Origin: Lamellibrachia satsuma
Lineage: Eukaryota > Annelida > Polychaeta > Sabellida > Siboglinidae
Assembly (NCBI GenBank): GCA_033239005.1
Contig: BSQZ01000001.1
Location: 31,989,688 to 32,053,687, forward strand
DNA length: 64,000 nt
Reading direction: 5' to 3'
Shown here: piece after piece, positions 23,174-35,048 of the stretch
Layout of the letters: each line of letters opens with the position of its first letter
Numbering within the stretch: position 1 is the first letter of the stretch
Translations under genes and position numbers: made by a program
Notes under the pieces: model-generated
The model's database searches: none
Told to the model about the DNA's origin: nothing
Seen by the model: only the letters and a program-made list of their open reading frames with translations

Positions 23174-23199
23174 CTATAGGCAATTTGCATCAACAGTGA

Positions 23200-23473
23200 C
23201 AAGAGTAACTGAGTTAATTTGAAGTGAGTAGATACTCTTTGTCTTAGCCAACGAACAACAATTGGTTAGTTCTCGGCCAAAGTACACTAATTGGTTAGTT
23301 CGCGTCACGCACGAACGAGTTTTGGCTGAACGTAGAGAAAACGACAACACATTGGAATTAAACAATGGCACGAGGAGGAAAGTGAGTTATTCTGAAGTGA
23401 GTGGCTATTCTTTGTCTTAGAGACCGACTATTGGTCAACTCGTTATCGGATTAAGTGCGCAGAGAGTATATAG
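23200..23473 (+). promoter_or_regulatory. promoter region of copy 3
   Basis: TATATAG is at 23467-23473. Upstream, GAAGTGAGTAGATACTCTTT occurs near 23221 and a close variant near 23395. ATTGGTTAG occurs near 23264 and 23289, and a third ATTGG near 23430. The GAAGTGAGT...CTTTGTC box also lies upstream of copies 1 and 2, on the minus strand near 5636-5665 and 11793-11822, so it is the best candidate for a shared control element. Confidence 0.6.
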
Positions 23474-23517
23474 TAAGACAATCTGCCGGGGAAATCACAA
23501 TTCTCACTTCGATCATC

Positions 23518-23829
23518 ATGAAAGTTCAGGTCCAAAGTAAGTCAGCGAAGTCTTGGTCAGTTATCGAGAGGCAGCTTGACCGCACTTGTGGTCAGCTGCA
23601 GATTCTGCACCGCCGCATAGAGGAACTGCGAGTGCGTCGTGGACGTGTTGCTAAGCAACGTCGTGGTAGTTACACTGACCGCATGCAGATGGAGCTGCAG
23701 GTGGTCGAGGGGATCTACTTTGCGTATTATGAGTATGGCGCGATGAAAGCCGGTCAGCTGATGCAGCTCCGTCATCGAGATGACCCACGAGTGACCGTAG
23801 AAGACGAAAGTTTCTACGGCCGCGAGTGA
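23518..23829 (+). CDS. 103-residue protein gene with histone-type stem-loop, copy 3
   Basis: Third intact copy, plus strand, 103 codons. An upstream in-frame start at 23455 would put the TATA box (23467-23473) inside the coding region, so I use 23518, which matches copies 1 and 2. Against copy 2 it has nine replacements, all in residues 3-71 (for example A3V, Y31H, C55R, H71Y), several silent changes, and no indel. The C-terminal third is unchanged even at silent sites. Upstream are two ATTGGTTAG boxes (inverted CCAAT type), an octamer ATTTGCAT near 23182 and two GAAGTGAGT...CTTTGTCTT boxes. The function of the protein is unknown. Confidence 0.82.
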   Translation: MKVQVQSKSAKSWSVIERQLDRTCGQLQILHRRIEELRVRRGRVAKQRRGSYTDRMQMELQVVEGIYFAYYEYGAMKAGQLMQLRHRDDPRVTVEDESFYGRE

Positions 23830-23843
23830 AACTCAAAACAAAT

Positions 23844-23859
23844 GGCTCTTTTCAGAGCC
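23844..23859 (+). terminator. histone-type 3' stem-loop, copy 3
   Basis: GGCTCTTTTCAGAGCC begins 15 nt after the stop codon. A purine-rich GGAAAGAGG element (AAAGAGG at 23874-23880) follows 14 nt later, where U7 snRNA would pair. Confidence 0.93.
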
Positions 23860-23983
23860 AACATTTTCTTCGGAAAGAGGTTGCCATCATAAAACTGGGA
23901 TTATCCTAAAACTGTTCATGAATAGATAATATAGCAGAGGATTCGCCTTTATTATTTCTTAGTTAAACATAAATTGTATAAAA

Positions 23984-23984
<1 letters not shown>

Positions 23985-24067
<83 letters not shown>
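23985..24067. repeat. (TA)n microsatellite
   Basis: Perfect TA run of about 83 bp. Confidence 0.95.
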
Positions 24068-24071
<4 letters not shown>

Positions 24072-24305
24072 AATCGAAATATGCACTCGGCAAAAGAATT
24101 ACAAGTTTAAGACAGATTCGCTTAAATTCCTGTGTAAGTATCATTTGGTAAATGGTAAATTTATAAGTGTTAACTGGCTAAGTGCAATTTGGTCAGCTTC
24201 TATAATATGTCAAGAGCGTAAACAGTTTATGTTAATAAGATAATGAGATATTTGGTAAAAAACCCCACAGCGTTTCGTTATGTGACGTAGCAATCCACAA
24301 ATGCC

Positions 24306-24587
<282 letters not shown>

Positions 24588-24970
24588 CACGTAAGTATAT
24601 ATATCTCAATATTTAACTAAATATCGTTAGCCTAGATACTGCTGATGTAGTGTTATGGCGGATTGCCCACACATTATGCTTTATTATATTCTATTCCGTC
24701 CATCTGTTTGTTTCTTTATTTCCTCTCACTCAATTTCTAAATCAATGATTTTTACCTTAGTGCCTACGTCTACTAATTTATCTATTCTTTAAAAAATGTG
24801 TTAATTGTTTAAAGTAACAAAAAATATTTGTTGCAAACTGATTTTTCTCAATAAAACTGTATGAATGGCGAATCTAGTTTACCACTGCATGTGTGCATTT
24901 ATTTTAGCGCGTTTCGATGATAACTAATACCATTTTATTCATATTATTTCATAATAGTATAATTGATTAT

Positions 24971-25772
24971 GCCAATGGAAAATACTTAATTTTGTATGTG
25001 GACTTTGTGCAAGCAATTGTTTATTTTATTTATAACGTTCGCTATGCCATTCAAGTTAGTTAATAAGAACAGCCAGATGGACAGTGGAATTGATGAGGTC
25101 AACTCATAGGCAAGATTTATGTAAGATATTTATTTAATTCCTACCTATATGCTAGGCCATGACAGTCTCTCAGTTTCTTCGTAGGAACTTGTAAGCGTAA
25201 CGCAACAATTCTCGTCACGCCCGAGCGACTTCACCTACCAATGGAAAATAATTAATTTTGTATGTGGACTTTGTGCAAGCAATTATTTATTTTATTTATA
25301 ACGTTCGCTATGTCATTCAAGTTAGTTAATAAGAACAGCCAGATGAACAGTGGAATTGATGAGGTCAACTCATAGGCAAGATTTATGTAAGACATTTATT
25401 TAATTCCTACCTATATGCTGGGCCATGACAGTCTCTCAGTTTCTTCGTAGGAACTTGTAAGCGTAACGCAACAATTCTCGTCACGCCCGAGCGACTTCAC
25501 CTACCAATGGAAAATAATTAATTTTGTATGTGGACTTTGTGCAAGCAATTATTTATTTTATTTATAACGTTCGCTATGTCATTCAAGTTAGTTAATAAGA
25601 ACAGCCAGATGAACAGTGGAATTGATGAGGTCAACTCATAGGCAAGATTTATGTAAGATATTTATTTAATTCCTACCTATATGCTGGGCCATGACAGTCT
25701 CTCAGTTTCTTCGTAGGAACTTGTACGCGTAACGCAACAATTCTCGTCATGCGCGAGCGAATTCACCTACCA
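24971..25772. repeat. 266-bp tandem triplication carrying a promoter-like box
   Basis: Three copies start at ATGGAAAATA (24974, 25241 and 25507), almost identical. Each ends with a TTCTCGTCACGCCCGAGCGA box, or a close variant, like the box upstream of the stem-loop genes. The last copy runs into the promoter relic of the truncated fourth gene copy. Confidence 0.85.
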
Positions 25773-25984
25773 GCTGAGCGCAGAGAAAAATACGTCTAAT
25801 CGGGTTCTGAGGAGACGCGTTAGTTAATAAGAAGTGAGTAGATACACTTTGTTTTAATCTGCTAACATTAATTGATCATATCGTGAGTTTAGCGAGCGTA
25901 AGAATTATTAAGAAAATGGAAACGTCTAGGAAGATGACAATGCCATTAGGAGGGAAGTGAGTGAATTTAAACAGCGCCACCAGC

Positions 25985-26037
25985 GAGATGACCTACGAGT
26001 GACCGTGGGAGACAACAGTTTCTACGGCCGCGAGTGA
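25985..26037 (+). pseudogene. truncated fourth copy of the stem-loop gene
   Basis: Only the last 17 or so codons remain (RDDLRVTVGDNSFYGRE, then stop), joined to promoter-like sequence upstream. The stem-loop position (about 26052-26067) reads GGTTATTTTAAGAGCT, which no longer pairs properly. Loss of the gene and decay of the stem-loop go together, which supports the stem-loop being functional in the intact copies. Confidence 0.8.
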
Positions 26038-26135
26038 AACTAAAAACAAATGGTTATTTTAAGAGCTAATGCTTTCTGACGTCGTGGCAATTCGGAAAGT
26101 GGTTGTGTTTTTATGTAAACCGTACAAACGCGTCT

Positions 26136-27028
26136 GCATTGTTTCAGTCAGTATCATATTTTATTGTAAATAATGTTTTTTTATTCTATGTGGCAAATTA
26201 ATATTATACATTTATTTTATGTTTACACTACATTCGCAGTGATAGCCACTATCTTATGTAACAGGTTTTCTATAGCTATTGTTGAACCAGGCTAAGCGGT
26301 AATCCTAGCAACGGGCATTGTGTTAGGTAACAGGCCGGTAATTTTTACAGAAGCGTATCACTGACTGGTGGACTACATATAGGATGGGGACTTATCTAGC
26401 CAGGGTCGGCCAGAGGTATGACGCGAGAAGGCGACTACTGAAATTGCATTTTGTATGATTTGAACATCGCGAGAAGGCGACTACTACTGAAATTGCAATT
26501 GTACGTTTGAACATTGCGAGAAGGCAACTACTGACATAGTATTTGTACTGTTTGAACATTGCCAGAGCGACTGGCGTAATACTATCGACTGGAAAATGGA
26601 TTTCAAATGGTATGCTTCCATATGTTACATGCAGACATATGCAATGGACACTTTCACTTTAAGAAAATCGGTGCTCTCCACACGAAAGCTGGTGTTAGCC
26701 TACCTATTCAATGGTACGGCACATGTGGATGTGTGCGAATTTAACAAGATAACATTTACGTGGGATCCAGGAACTATTGAAACGTACCCTCGGCGATGCG
26801 TCCTGCAGCAGTGTAGCCGTGATAACAAATTACCAAAGTCTGAATCTTGAGTCCATGTGAAGCATTGTTTCAGTCAGTATCATATTTTATTGTAAATAAT
26901 GTTTTTTATTCTATGTGGCAAATGAATATTATACATTTATTTTATGTTTACACTACAGTCGCAGTGACAGCCACTATCTTATGTAACAGGTTTTCTATAG
27001 CTACTGTTGAACCAGGCTAAGCGGTAAT
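26136..27028. repeat. about 168-bp direct repeats flanking a 560-bp segment
   Basis: 26136-26303 and 26862-27028 are nearly identical. Between them are three copies of a repeat of about 47 bp starting GCGAGAAGGCGACTA (26423, 26469, 26516) and an unrecognised 84-codon frame (26596-26850). The direct repeats lack TG...CA ends, so an LTR-type origin is uncertain. Confidence 0.65.
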
Positions 27029-27216
27029 GAACAGACGGGCGCCATCTTGCGTCTATCCTAGACAAAACAGTTACTCCACCTAGCGGACATGGCTAAGACA
27101 ACTCATTCGCCATGTTGTGTTGGCTTGAGGCCTTTATAGCAGTAGAACACGCAATACCACCTTTCTGACAGTCAAAGATCGCTATGTTATGACAATTAAT
27201 TTTTATTTCGCGTCTA

Positions 27217-27306
27217 CCCGTGATAGCTCAGTTGGTAGAGCGGAGGACTGTAGTGGACTACGTGGCTGTCATCCTTAGGTCGGCGGTTCGACTCCGTCTC
27301 GCGGGA
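27217..27306 (+). tRNA. tRNA-Tyr(GTA) with 17-nt intron, inverted cassette
   Basis: Acceptor CCCGTGA (27217-27223) pairs with TCGCGGG (27299-27305) and A27306 is the discriminator. The D arm is 27226-27241, the anticodon stem starts at 27243, the anticodon GTA is 27250-27252, and the intron 27254-27270 lies before base 38. The T loop is TTCGACT. The intron sequence differs from the units A-C copies while the mature part is the same. It lies about 3.4 kb downstream of the stem-loop gene at 23518, in the same relative order and orientation as in units A and B. Confidence 0.94.
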
Positions 27307-28700
27307 AGCGTTATTTTGGTAGCCTTGTATGTTATCGTAGCATAAATGCATGTTAATTTGTCCATGCTACTAGTTGCAGCACAAATCTACAAATATCGCC
27401 CTTTAGTCTTCAATATATCGTATTGATTTATGTTGGAAATTATTTTGTAAGTGCGTCAAAAATAATTATTTTATAAATATTTATGAAAAGTTGGTATTTC
27501 CTAATTAATTTAGAACACAGACGCCTACACATTCGGTGATGTTTAATGTAGAACATGATATTAAAATAACAGCACAAATGTAAGCTTCTCGTTCACACAG
27601 GCATTATCTGACGATCGTTAACATGTGCAAGTAGTCGTATAAAATGTAAGATTCTCGTTCACACAGGCATTATCTGATAATTATCAACATGTGCAAGTAG
27701 TCGTGTAAAATGAGAACTTGATGGTTTGTTAGATGTAGTAGCTTTTGCGGCTGCAAAGTATAATGTCTCCCCATCCGCGAACGAAGGTTGATGTCAACAC
27801 AGCGTGTACACTAGTATTTGTAACATAGGTCGTGAGGATAAATAATTATCATAACAGTATTTGCATATGTCAGGCCCGTCTTTACAGCTTTGAAAAGGGA
27901 CTTTCGAGCTTACAATCATCCAGGAATTTCTGGGACGATTTCTGAAAATAAAATGCAAGAGTTAGAGAAAATTGCGGGGGCTTCTATCGAAACCTCTGAA
28001 AACCCCTATGGACGGGCATGTGTGTGAAGAAGGAAATGTAAGTCCGGTTCACAATAATATGACACAGCAACATAATTGCGTTTCGCGTAGGCATTAGCCT
28101 ATTCACTAGATGACAGCATTGGTTTTTTCTGTGAATTCGTATGCATTATGTCTCTGTCAAGAGTTGTTGAAGATGTGCATGACTAGATGGAAACCGTCAA
28201 AGAAACTTCTGGAATGATACGCCTCAGGATATTAGATAGGCGACGACGTCTTAGCAGGCTTATTTCTAATCAATGTCGTGCGTCTGGTAAATGTTCATTC
28301 TTGATATTTTGTCTTTAGTAAATGCGTGAGAGATAAAAACATTCAACAGTGTAGTATTATTATTGTAATTGCCCTTATTACCATACTGATAAACATAGTA
28401 TTATATTAAATACATGATAGTATTTTACTTGTTCTACCTGAAGTTATCCCTGTTGAATATCATAGTCTAAGAGGGTGCACAAGTTCCCTAATTATCATGT
28501 ATATTTTCATTAGATCTACTCAACTTCATAGTGTATTGCATTCATGACAATAAGATTTATATTCCATGCTACAGTATTACATTGTACACCGCGCTTCTAA
28601 ACACCTTGGTTGATCTTCTACTCCGAACAGGTCTGGAATAAATAATCGACTGTGTGTAGTTCTACCGACCACGCTGTCGCTCCCAGTACAAAGAGCACAT
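27307..28700. other. no gene seen
   Basis: AT-rich. It holds a repeat of about 66 bp in two copies (27585-27715) with the shared phrase TTCTCGTTCACACAGGCATT. Confidence 0.6.
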
Positions 28701-28715
28701 TGCATCTACTGCTGG

Positions 28716-29252
28716 TTGTTATTGTTGTTGCTGGTGCTGATACTGATGATGTTACTGATGCTGATGCTGATACTGATGCTGATGCTGTTACTGATGCTGA
28801 TGTTCATGCTGTTACTAATGCTGTTATTGATGCTATTACTGATGCTGATGCTGATGCTGATACTGATGCTATTACTGGTGCTGATACTGATGCTGATGTT
28901 GATGCTGATGCTGTTACTGGTGCTGATACTGATTCTGTTACTGATGCTGATACTGATGCTGATACTGATGCTGTTACTGGTGCTGATGCTGATGCTGTTA
29001 CTGATGCTGTTACTGATGCTGATGCTGATGCTGTTACTGCTACTGTTATTGTCACTGTCACTGTTACTGTCACTGTTACTGTTACTGTTACTGTTACTGT
29101 TACTGTTACTGTTACCGATGCCGATACTGATGCTGCTACTGATGGTGATGCTGATACTGAAACTGATGCTAACGCTGATGTTGATGCTGATGTTGATGTT
29201 GATGTTGATGTTGATGCTGTTATTGATGCTGATGCTGATGCTGATGCAGTGT
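28716..29252. repeat. imperfect GCTGAT/GTTACT hexamer satellite
   Basis: A run of triplets dominated by GCT, GAT, ACT and GTT stays open in three frames. One plus-strand frame (28652-29344, starting GTG) would encode a hydrophobic stretch followed by Asp/Ala/Thr/Val repeats resembling a secreted acidic protein. The other frames are just as open and no start or splice site stands out, so I treat it as repeat DNA. Confidence 0.65.
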
Positions 29253-30339
29253 CATCATACATATTTGCAATAATTGTGGTGGCTATTGTTGTTCATAATC
29301 AAGACATTGTTTATCATAATCATCGTCTACGAACTCAACAGTAGCAGCCGCAACAGCAGACTAATCTCCGTAGTCTTCATAATTTATGCGTTTAACGAGC
29401 ATTTCCAATTAACGACTTGTCGTCTCGTGTTGTGGCAATGAACAGTCAAATCAGTTGCTATAAATACACGAGCATATGGCTTTTACGCAAACTCAACCTT
29501 CTATTTATGAAATTACAGTACATATTGATTGAACGAAGCCGTTGGTCCGCGCTCATGAACCATAACACAATAGCGGTGGTAATATCGACAATTAATACAG
29601 CCAATGGCGCTTCAATGTTGAGGAAACTGTACGATATTTACAATATCGTGTACTTTCCATGTGCCCGTGCTTCTTTTGTGTTACATCTTGTTATATTTAA
29701 TTATAGATTACTTCGAGCATTGTCAATTATAAATGGTCATAAATATGTGTAATTGTAACTGTCCAGACACAATGTAAGTACCCACATTCGATAACACGTT
29801 TTGTGTGTTGCGCTATAATACCAATATTAGAACGTGTTATAGCTTGAAACAGACGAACGGTGTTATGATCAGTAATTCCCATGTTATTGTCCGTTAGCTT
29901 ACAATAATTGTTTAAACTGTATTAAACTGTTCGCCATGGTGTAGCTAAATGTTGGGTATTTATATATTAACTTGTAGTAATTGCTTAATTTATGTAATAT
30001 ACTATTCATAGTAAAATATTTTCCGGGTGTCAACAAATAGTAGACACTATGAAAGCTGATTTCCAGTGTTGTCGTCATTTCTTCAGTGTTTCGCCAATTT
30101 ATTCCACGAGTCTATGACGTCCCTGTTCGTGAGCTTGCAGATTTGTTTTAATTCACCAGGGAACAAAATGCAAGTCCCCGTAAGCGTCTGGGACGCCGAG
30201 GGACGCGCTCAGCTGGAGGCACACCACAGCTAATACGTCATAAAAGGAAAACGACTTGTGGGGAACTGAGCGCGCCAGTTAACTTAATGTTTTTGTCGTT
30301 CTGTTTTGCAGACCATGTGGTCGAAACATTGGTTAATAA

Positions 30340-30657
30340 GCGGGCGGGCGGGCGGGCGGGCGGGCGGGCGGGCGGGCGGGCGGGCGGGCGGGCGGGCGGG
30401 CGGGCGGGCGGGCGGGCGGGCGGGCGGGCGGGCGGGCGGGCGGGCGGGCGGGCGGGCGGGCGGGCGGGCGGGCGGGCGGGCGGGCGGGCGGGCGGGCGGG
30501 CGGGCGGGCGGGCGGGCGGGCGGGCGGGCGGGCGGGCGGGCGGGCGGGCGGGCGGGCGGGCGGGCGGGCGGGCGGGCGGGCGGGCGGGCGGGCGGGCGGG
30601 CGGGCGGGCGGGCGGGCGGGCGGGCGGGCGGGCGGGCGGGCGGGCGGGCGGGCGGGC
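30340..30657. repeat. (GGGC)n, about 79 perfect copies
   Basis: About 318 bp of uninterrupted GGGC on the plus strand, with no A or T. Frames read Ala-Gly-Gly-Arg or Pro-Pro-Ala-Arg only because of the repeat. G-triplets with one-base loops can form very stable quadruplexes. Confidence 0.97.
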
Positions 30658-31492
30658 ACAGATAGACAGAAAGACAGGCATACACAGATACATACAGACA
30701 GAAGCACGCACGCACGAACACACATACACAAAGAGACAAACAGAAAACCGATCGATTGTCCCGCGACAAAGTTTTCAAAGAAGACCAACACAGATGAACA
30801 AAGCTGTTCGCTGGGCCCTTCTTCCCCGAAGGGAACAATTGCGCGACGAATTTAATCAAAGCACCATAATATCATAAACAGCTAATAACTCGAGTCCCGC
30901 CGACCACAACACGCGCTACAAATCTACCACCACATATGCATCAATTGCGTCAGTCTCACGCGTTCATCCATCAGCACGTGTTCAATATTCAGACATCGTT
31001 ACCTTGCCGGGAAAGTAATCTTCTATATTTTCTTTGATTAGTAGCGCAATTAAGTTAATCTCGACAGCGTACAAATAAAGCAGGCACTTCGTTAGGGGAA
31101 TATACACGCTGCAGATACACGGTCATCCATACCGCTGCTGTCCCGTGGTAAACACCTTCTATGAGTTAGCGTAGTAGAATTCAAAACGTAAATGCACTAT
31201 GTATGTGAGCAAAAACAAAGCTTGTAACAGTAATAACATAATACAGTTTGCAAGTAAAATGATTGCACACACCATCTCTATAGATATGTTGATTTGTTTT
31301 AGATTTAAATATGGACTTTTTAACCGAGGTAACGCAAACATTAACGATAATGTTTCTACGACACGATAGTAAACGTTGCCACATCGCACGAATGGAAGAC
31401 GTGTTGTTACTCGCCAGTAAACTCTAGGTGCGATGGTTACCTACAGAGCAGTAAACTACACATATACCCACATTGTACAAAATTATATAACG

Positions 31493-31586
<94 letters not shown>

Positions 31587-32486
31587 AACAATTTATCAAT
31601 CGATGTTACGTAGCATTATCCCTTCGCTTATATACATGAATAAATATAGTCAATACGTATGCCTAAGAAGAATTTTACAAAACGTATGTATTTGGTAAGT
31701 CTAAACTATTCATATGCAATGTATAATACAACGATTTTTTTTTCAAATGCAACGTTGCTTGCACTTGGCTTGCCAAATCAAAAAGAGACGTATCCACCAA
31801 TGTGTCCGTCATTGGAAACGGCTTTCGTCGTCATTTTCTTATATTTAAACATTCACAATTGCAGACCTTGGCTTGATAGTCATTACTATTCTGCATTTTT
31901 CCGTAATACCGCAGCTATATAAACGTAACTAATAAAAACAATGCGACTCCGCCGTTATACATGATATGCTTCGTTCCGTGGAGTTACGTTGGGTGGCGCT
32001 GCTAGTGCACCATCAGTTTAAATGAACAGTTTGTTCACTCCTTATTTTCAGTAGACGCACGAGTTCCATCTCAAATGAACATTTTAAGACACTGTTTCTG
32101 TGGAAACATATATATGTTGCATCGTGTAAATGCTAGGTTTCTTGGTTGCCGAATGATATACGACAATTCATTGTACATCTCATAAAGCACACGATCACGC
32201 AATCGGGTACCATACTGCCAGTAACTGAAACGTCCGCTGTGCGGTTGCCAGTAAAAAATATACACAACTGGCAACCAATCTCTGTCCATTCTTCAGCCAA
32301 CAACTGCCCACTCTTAAATCAAACTTCCATTGCCAATATACACAATTGGCAAACATTCATTGTCCACGCTTCTGCTGACTTAACCATTTCAATCGGGATC
32401 ATGTCATATTCCCTCATATGGCCAAAAGTAACGGTCTTATCGACTTGTCTATGACACGACGTCATGTGATGCACCACTCCGCTCTA
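30658..32486. other. no gene seen; (TA)n at 31494-31584
   Basis: The downstream flank of the large minus-strand gene. It has a perfect TA run of about 90 bp, a stretch of CAGA-type short repeats at 30660-30730, and no exon-like patch I could support. Confidence 0.6.
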
Positions 32487-32732
32487 TCAGTAGAGGAGAT
32501 CCGAATGCCCAGACACGTGTGACGTGTAGCTGATGGTGTCTGGCTCTGGCGGCTTAGGCCCATACCTCGGCAGCAGTTCCTCCTCCAGACGGCGCTCCAG
32601 CTCGTCCGTGTCGAAGTCTCCTTCGGCGTCATAGTCCATCAGTTCGACCGCGGCCTCGGCCAAGTTCTTCCGCAGGTACAGCTCCGGGCGTCGCTCGTCC
32701 TCGATTGTCCGGTCGATGGTCATCTTCTCTCT
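32487..32732 (-). CDS. terminal exon of the giant gene
   Basis: Acceptor TCTTGTTGCAG, phase 0, 81 codons and TGA. Mostly charged and helical: REKMTIDRTIEDERRPELYL, AEAAVELMDYDAEGDFDTDE and LERRLEEELLPRYG, then PKPPEPD and a short tail ending HSDLLY. Confidence 0.8.
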   Translation of the reverse strand, partial: REKMTIDRTIEDERRPELYLRKNLAEAAVELMDYDAEGDFDTDELERRLEEELLPRYGPKPPEPDTISYTSHVSGHSDLLY

Positions 32733-32949
32733 CTGCAACAAGACATGGACAGTGGTTTACTTGTAAATATATGGAGAGCGCCACCATGTAGTGACCCGGA
32801 GAAGTACACGCAAACTAAATTTAATTTGATGCCTTTTTGAAAAAGCGAGCAGAGTACATAGCAAAATCGCAAAACTAAAAACAGACAAATGTCAACCAAG
32901 AGTTGACTACACGAACATAACAGAGAAGGGTGAGTTAGTTTATGAAAAC

Positions 32950-32994
32950 CTGTTGGATGATCAATACGCCATCAATGGCGTCCTTGCCAGAAAG
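32950..32994 (-). CDS. 45-nt micro-exon of the giant gene
   Basis: Strong acceptor GTCTTTTCAG and donor CAACAG|GTTTTC enclose exactly 15 codons, LSGKDAIDGVLIIQQ. It fits phase 0 on both sides, so including or skipping it keeps frame. Confidence 0.6.
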
Positions 32995-33268
32995 CTGAAA
33001 AGACTATGTTAAATATCGTGTTTTATGCAGAAAAATACAGAATAACAACTGTATTTCGAGTAGTAAGAACAATTAAACAAATCCTTCAATGTTTCAAGCC
33101 CTCGCATACCGAAATGTCACTAAAAGTATTTTTTTTGGGGGGGAACTTCCTGACACTGGGAAAGTGAAAGTTGCAGGAGCACTGAATTAATGTGATGTTT
33201 GTTGATATGGCCCCAAACCGCGTGGGACAAACGTGAAAGCAGAAGTCGATGCGTTCGCCAGCCCGTAC

Positions 33269-33451
33269 CTGCATTCCCTCGTCAGCCTCCGCCAGTCCCA
33301 TGAACGTCTTGTACAATTTGAACGTGTCCTTCGTCGACAGCTTGGCCTCCTCGTAGCGGTGCCGGCGGCCGCCCGCCTGCTGCTCCAGCATGTTCCCGCT
33401 GGCCGTACGGTGCATGATGTGCTCGTACATACGACGACGCTCCTCCGTCGC
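33269..33451 (-). CDS. exon of the giant gene
   Basis: Acceptor GTTTCTGCCCCAG, donor ATGCAG|GTACGG. Sixty-one codons, phase 0 at both ends. Charged and probably helical: ATEERRRMYEHIMHR, RYEEAKLSTKDTFKLYKTF and MGLAEADEGMQ. Confidence 0.83.
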
Positions 33452-33979
33452 CTGGGGCAGAAACGGTCGCTTATGTACATGATAATTGCACGCCCACGCA
33501 ACGATGTAAGTCATATGTCAACGCAGTGGACGTCACATAATAGCTGTGCATATTTATAGACAGCCATTTGTGTCAATGACAATTGATGTCGTAGTAACAA
33601 TATATAAAGCATATTTCAGTTACATGGTACTTCGATGTTTCCTTCATCAACCAGTATAGCAGATGAATGGCATGAACATAGGAACGTACTTGATCGGGTG
33701 ATGAGGTTCTATAACACACCATATGGTCATATTGTTTTAATATAGCAATGAAGTCATACTGTCATAATAAAAATACAATTTTTGGACAGAAAATACTTAT
33801 TTTTTATTTCACCCCACGCACCATCCGCTTTCTAACTAGTTCCCAAACACACGAACACTCATGCACAAACGCACACACGCACGCACGCACGCATTAATTA
33901 ATTCATTCATCCACTCACTCATCCGCTCATTCACTGACCCATTCATTTCATGTCATTCATTCGGAAAAGATCGACGCAC

Positions 33980-34216
33980 CTGCAGATCTATCTCGATGAT
34001 TCGAGTGACGATCACGGACGACTTCTTGAACATGTCCGCGGCGCCTCTGATCGGCACGATGCGCACACAGCGGACCTTCACGGAGACGACGGCGTTGCCT
34101 CCTTCCAACCCCAGATCGACCTTCTCCGACACTGTGTCGAAGTTGAGCAGATCCTCGGCATCTCCTCCATCACCGGTCGGCAGCGGCCCTATGATCTCCT
34201 CCTCTTCCCGATCAAC
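33980..34216 (-). CDS. exon of the giant gene
   Basis: Acceptor GTCGACTAG, donor CTGCAG|GTGCGT. Seventy-nine codons, phase 0 at both ends: an acidic start (VDREEEEIIGPLPTGDGGD), then AEDLLNFDTVSEKVDLGL, then a hydrophobic-basic part ending SSVIVTRIIEIDLQ. GC-rich against AT-rich flanks. Confidence 0.82.
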
Positions 34217-35048
34217 CTAGTCGACAGCCGGATATGCATTATATAAATACGATTGAAGCATTATTTAACTACGATTGAAGCATGGAACATGGAACGTTTC
34301 AGATGATGGAGGTCTTACTTTGTAATAGAACAACTAAATATTATCCAAGGAAAAAACTATTAATTTAGGAATATGTTCACATTCATCTCGTATGATAACA
34401 GACTGCTCGAAGATTCATGTTGTTGTGTGACGGTTCACATATCAGTTAACACGTTTTGTGGCATTCGCGATAATGTATAATACAATAAAGTCGTAACACT
34501 GCAAAGACGTTGGCGTCCAAAAATGCAAACCAAAATAAACAATAATAAAAAAAACATTAATTGCGAATAAAAACATATTCCAGACATAAATACAAAATAG
34601 TTCAGGCTTAGTGATGACTACGTCCTCGTATCAGTCAGTAAGAGCACAGTATTTCTACAAGGGTTGCTATGACAAATGAGTTATACAATTACTGATACCA
34701 ACAACATAACCATTCGCCTCTGCAAACCTGTTCACGCAAACACCAACTCGATTTTAAGCCTCGCTACTACTACATAGTTAAAGCTTTCATTCCAGTTTCA
34801 CCACTGACATCAATGTACGCAGTTCAGTGAATGTGTGCAATGTAGACTTAATGGAATTGACCCGGCTTCGTTCTAAAGTAATGCGGTCAGTGTCTATGTT
34901 TAGATATTGTGTATACATCTGAATCAAACGTTGCATGCAATATACGTTGAACAAAAGCCGAACTGTTGAGCCAACCTACTACGATTGACACCCGTCCTAA
35001 AGAGTACATTGCAGTAATGTGCTGGAATGTTTTAATTATTATCCTTAC

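Noticed and set aside
23455..23517. N-terminal extension of the stem-loop gene copy 3
   Set aside because: It overlaps the TATA box and is absent from copies 1 and 2, so 23518 is the start.
30238..30877. Frames with (Pro-Pro-Ala-Arg)n or (Ala-Gly-Gly-Arg)n
   Set aside because: They are generated by the GGGC repeat, and all frames on both strands are equally open.
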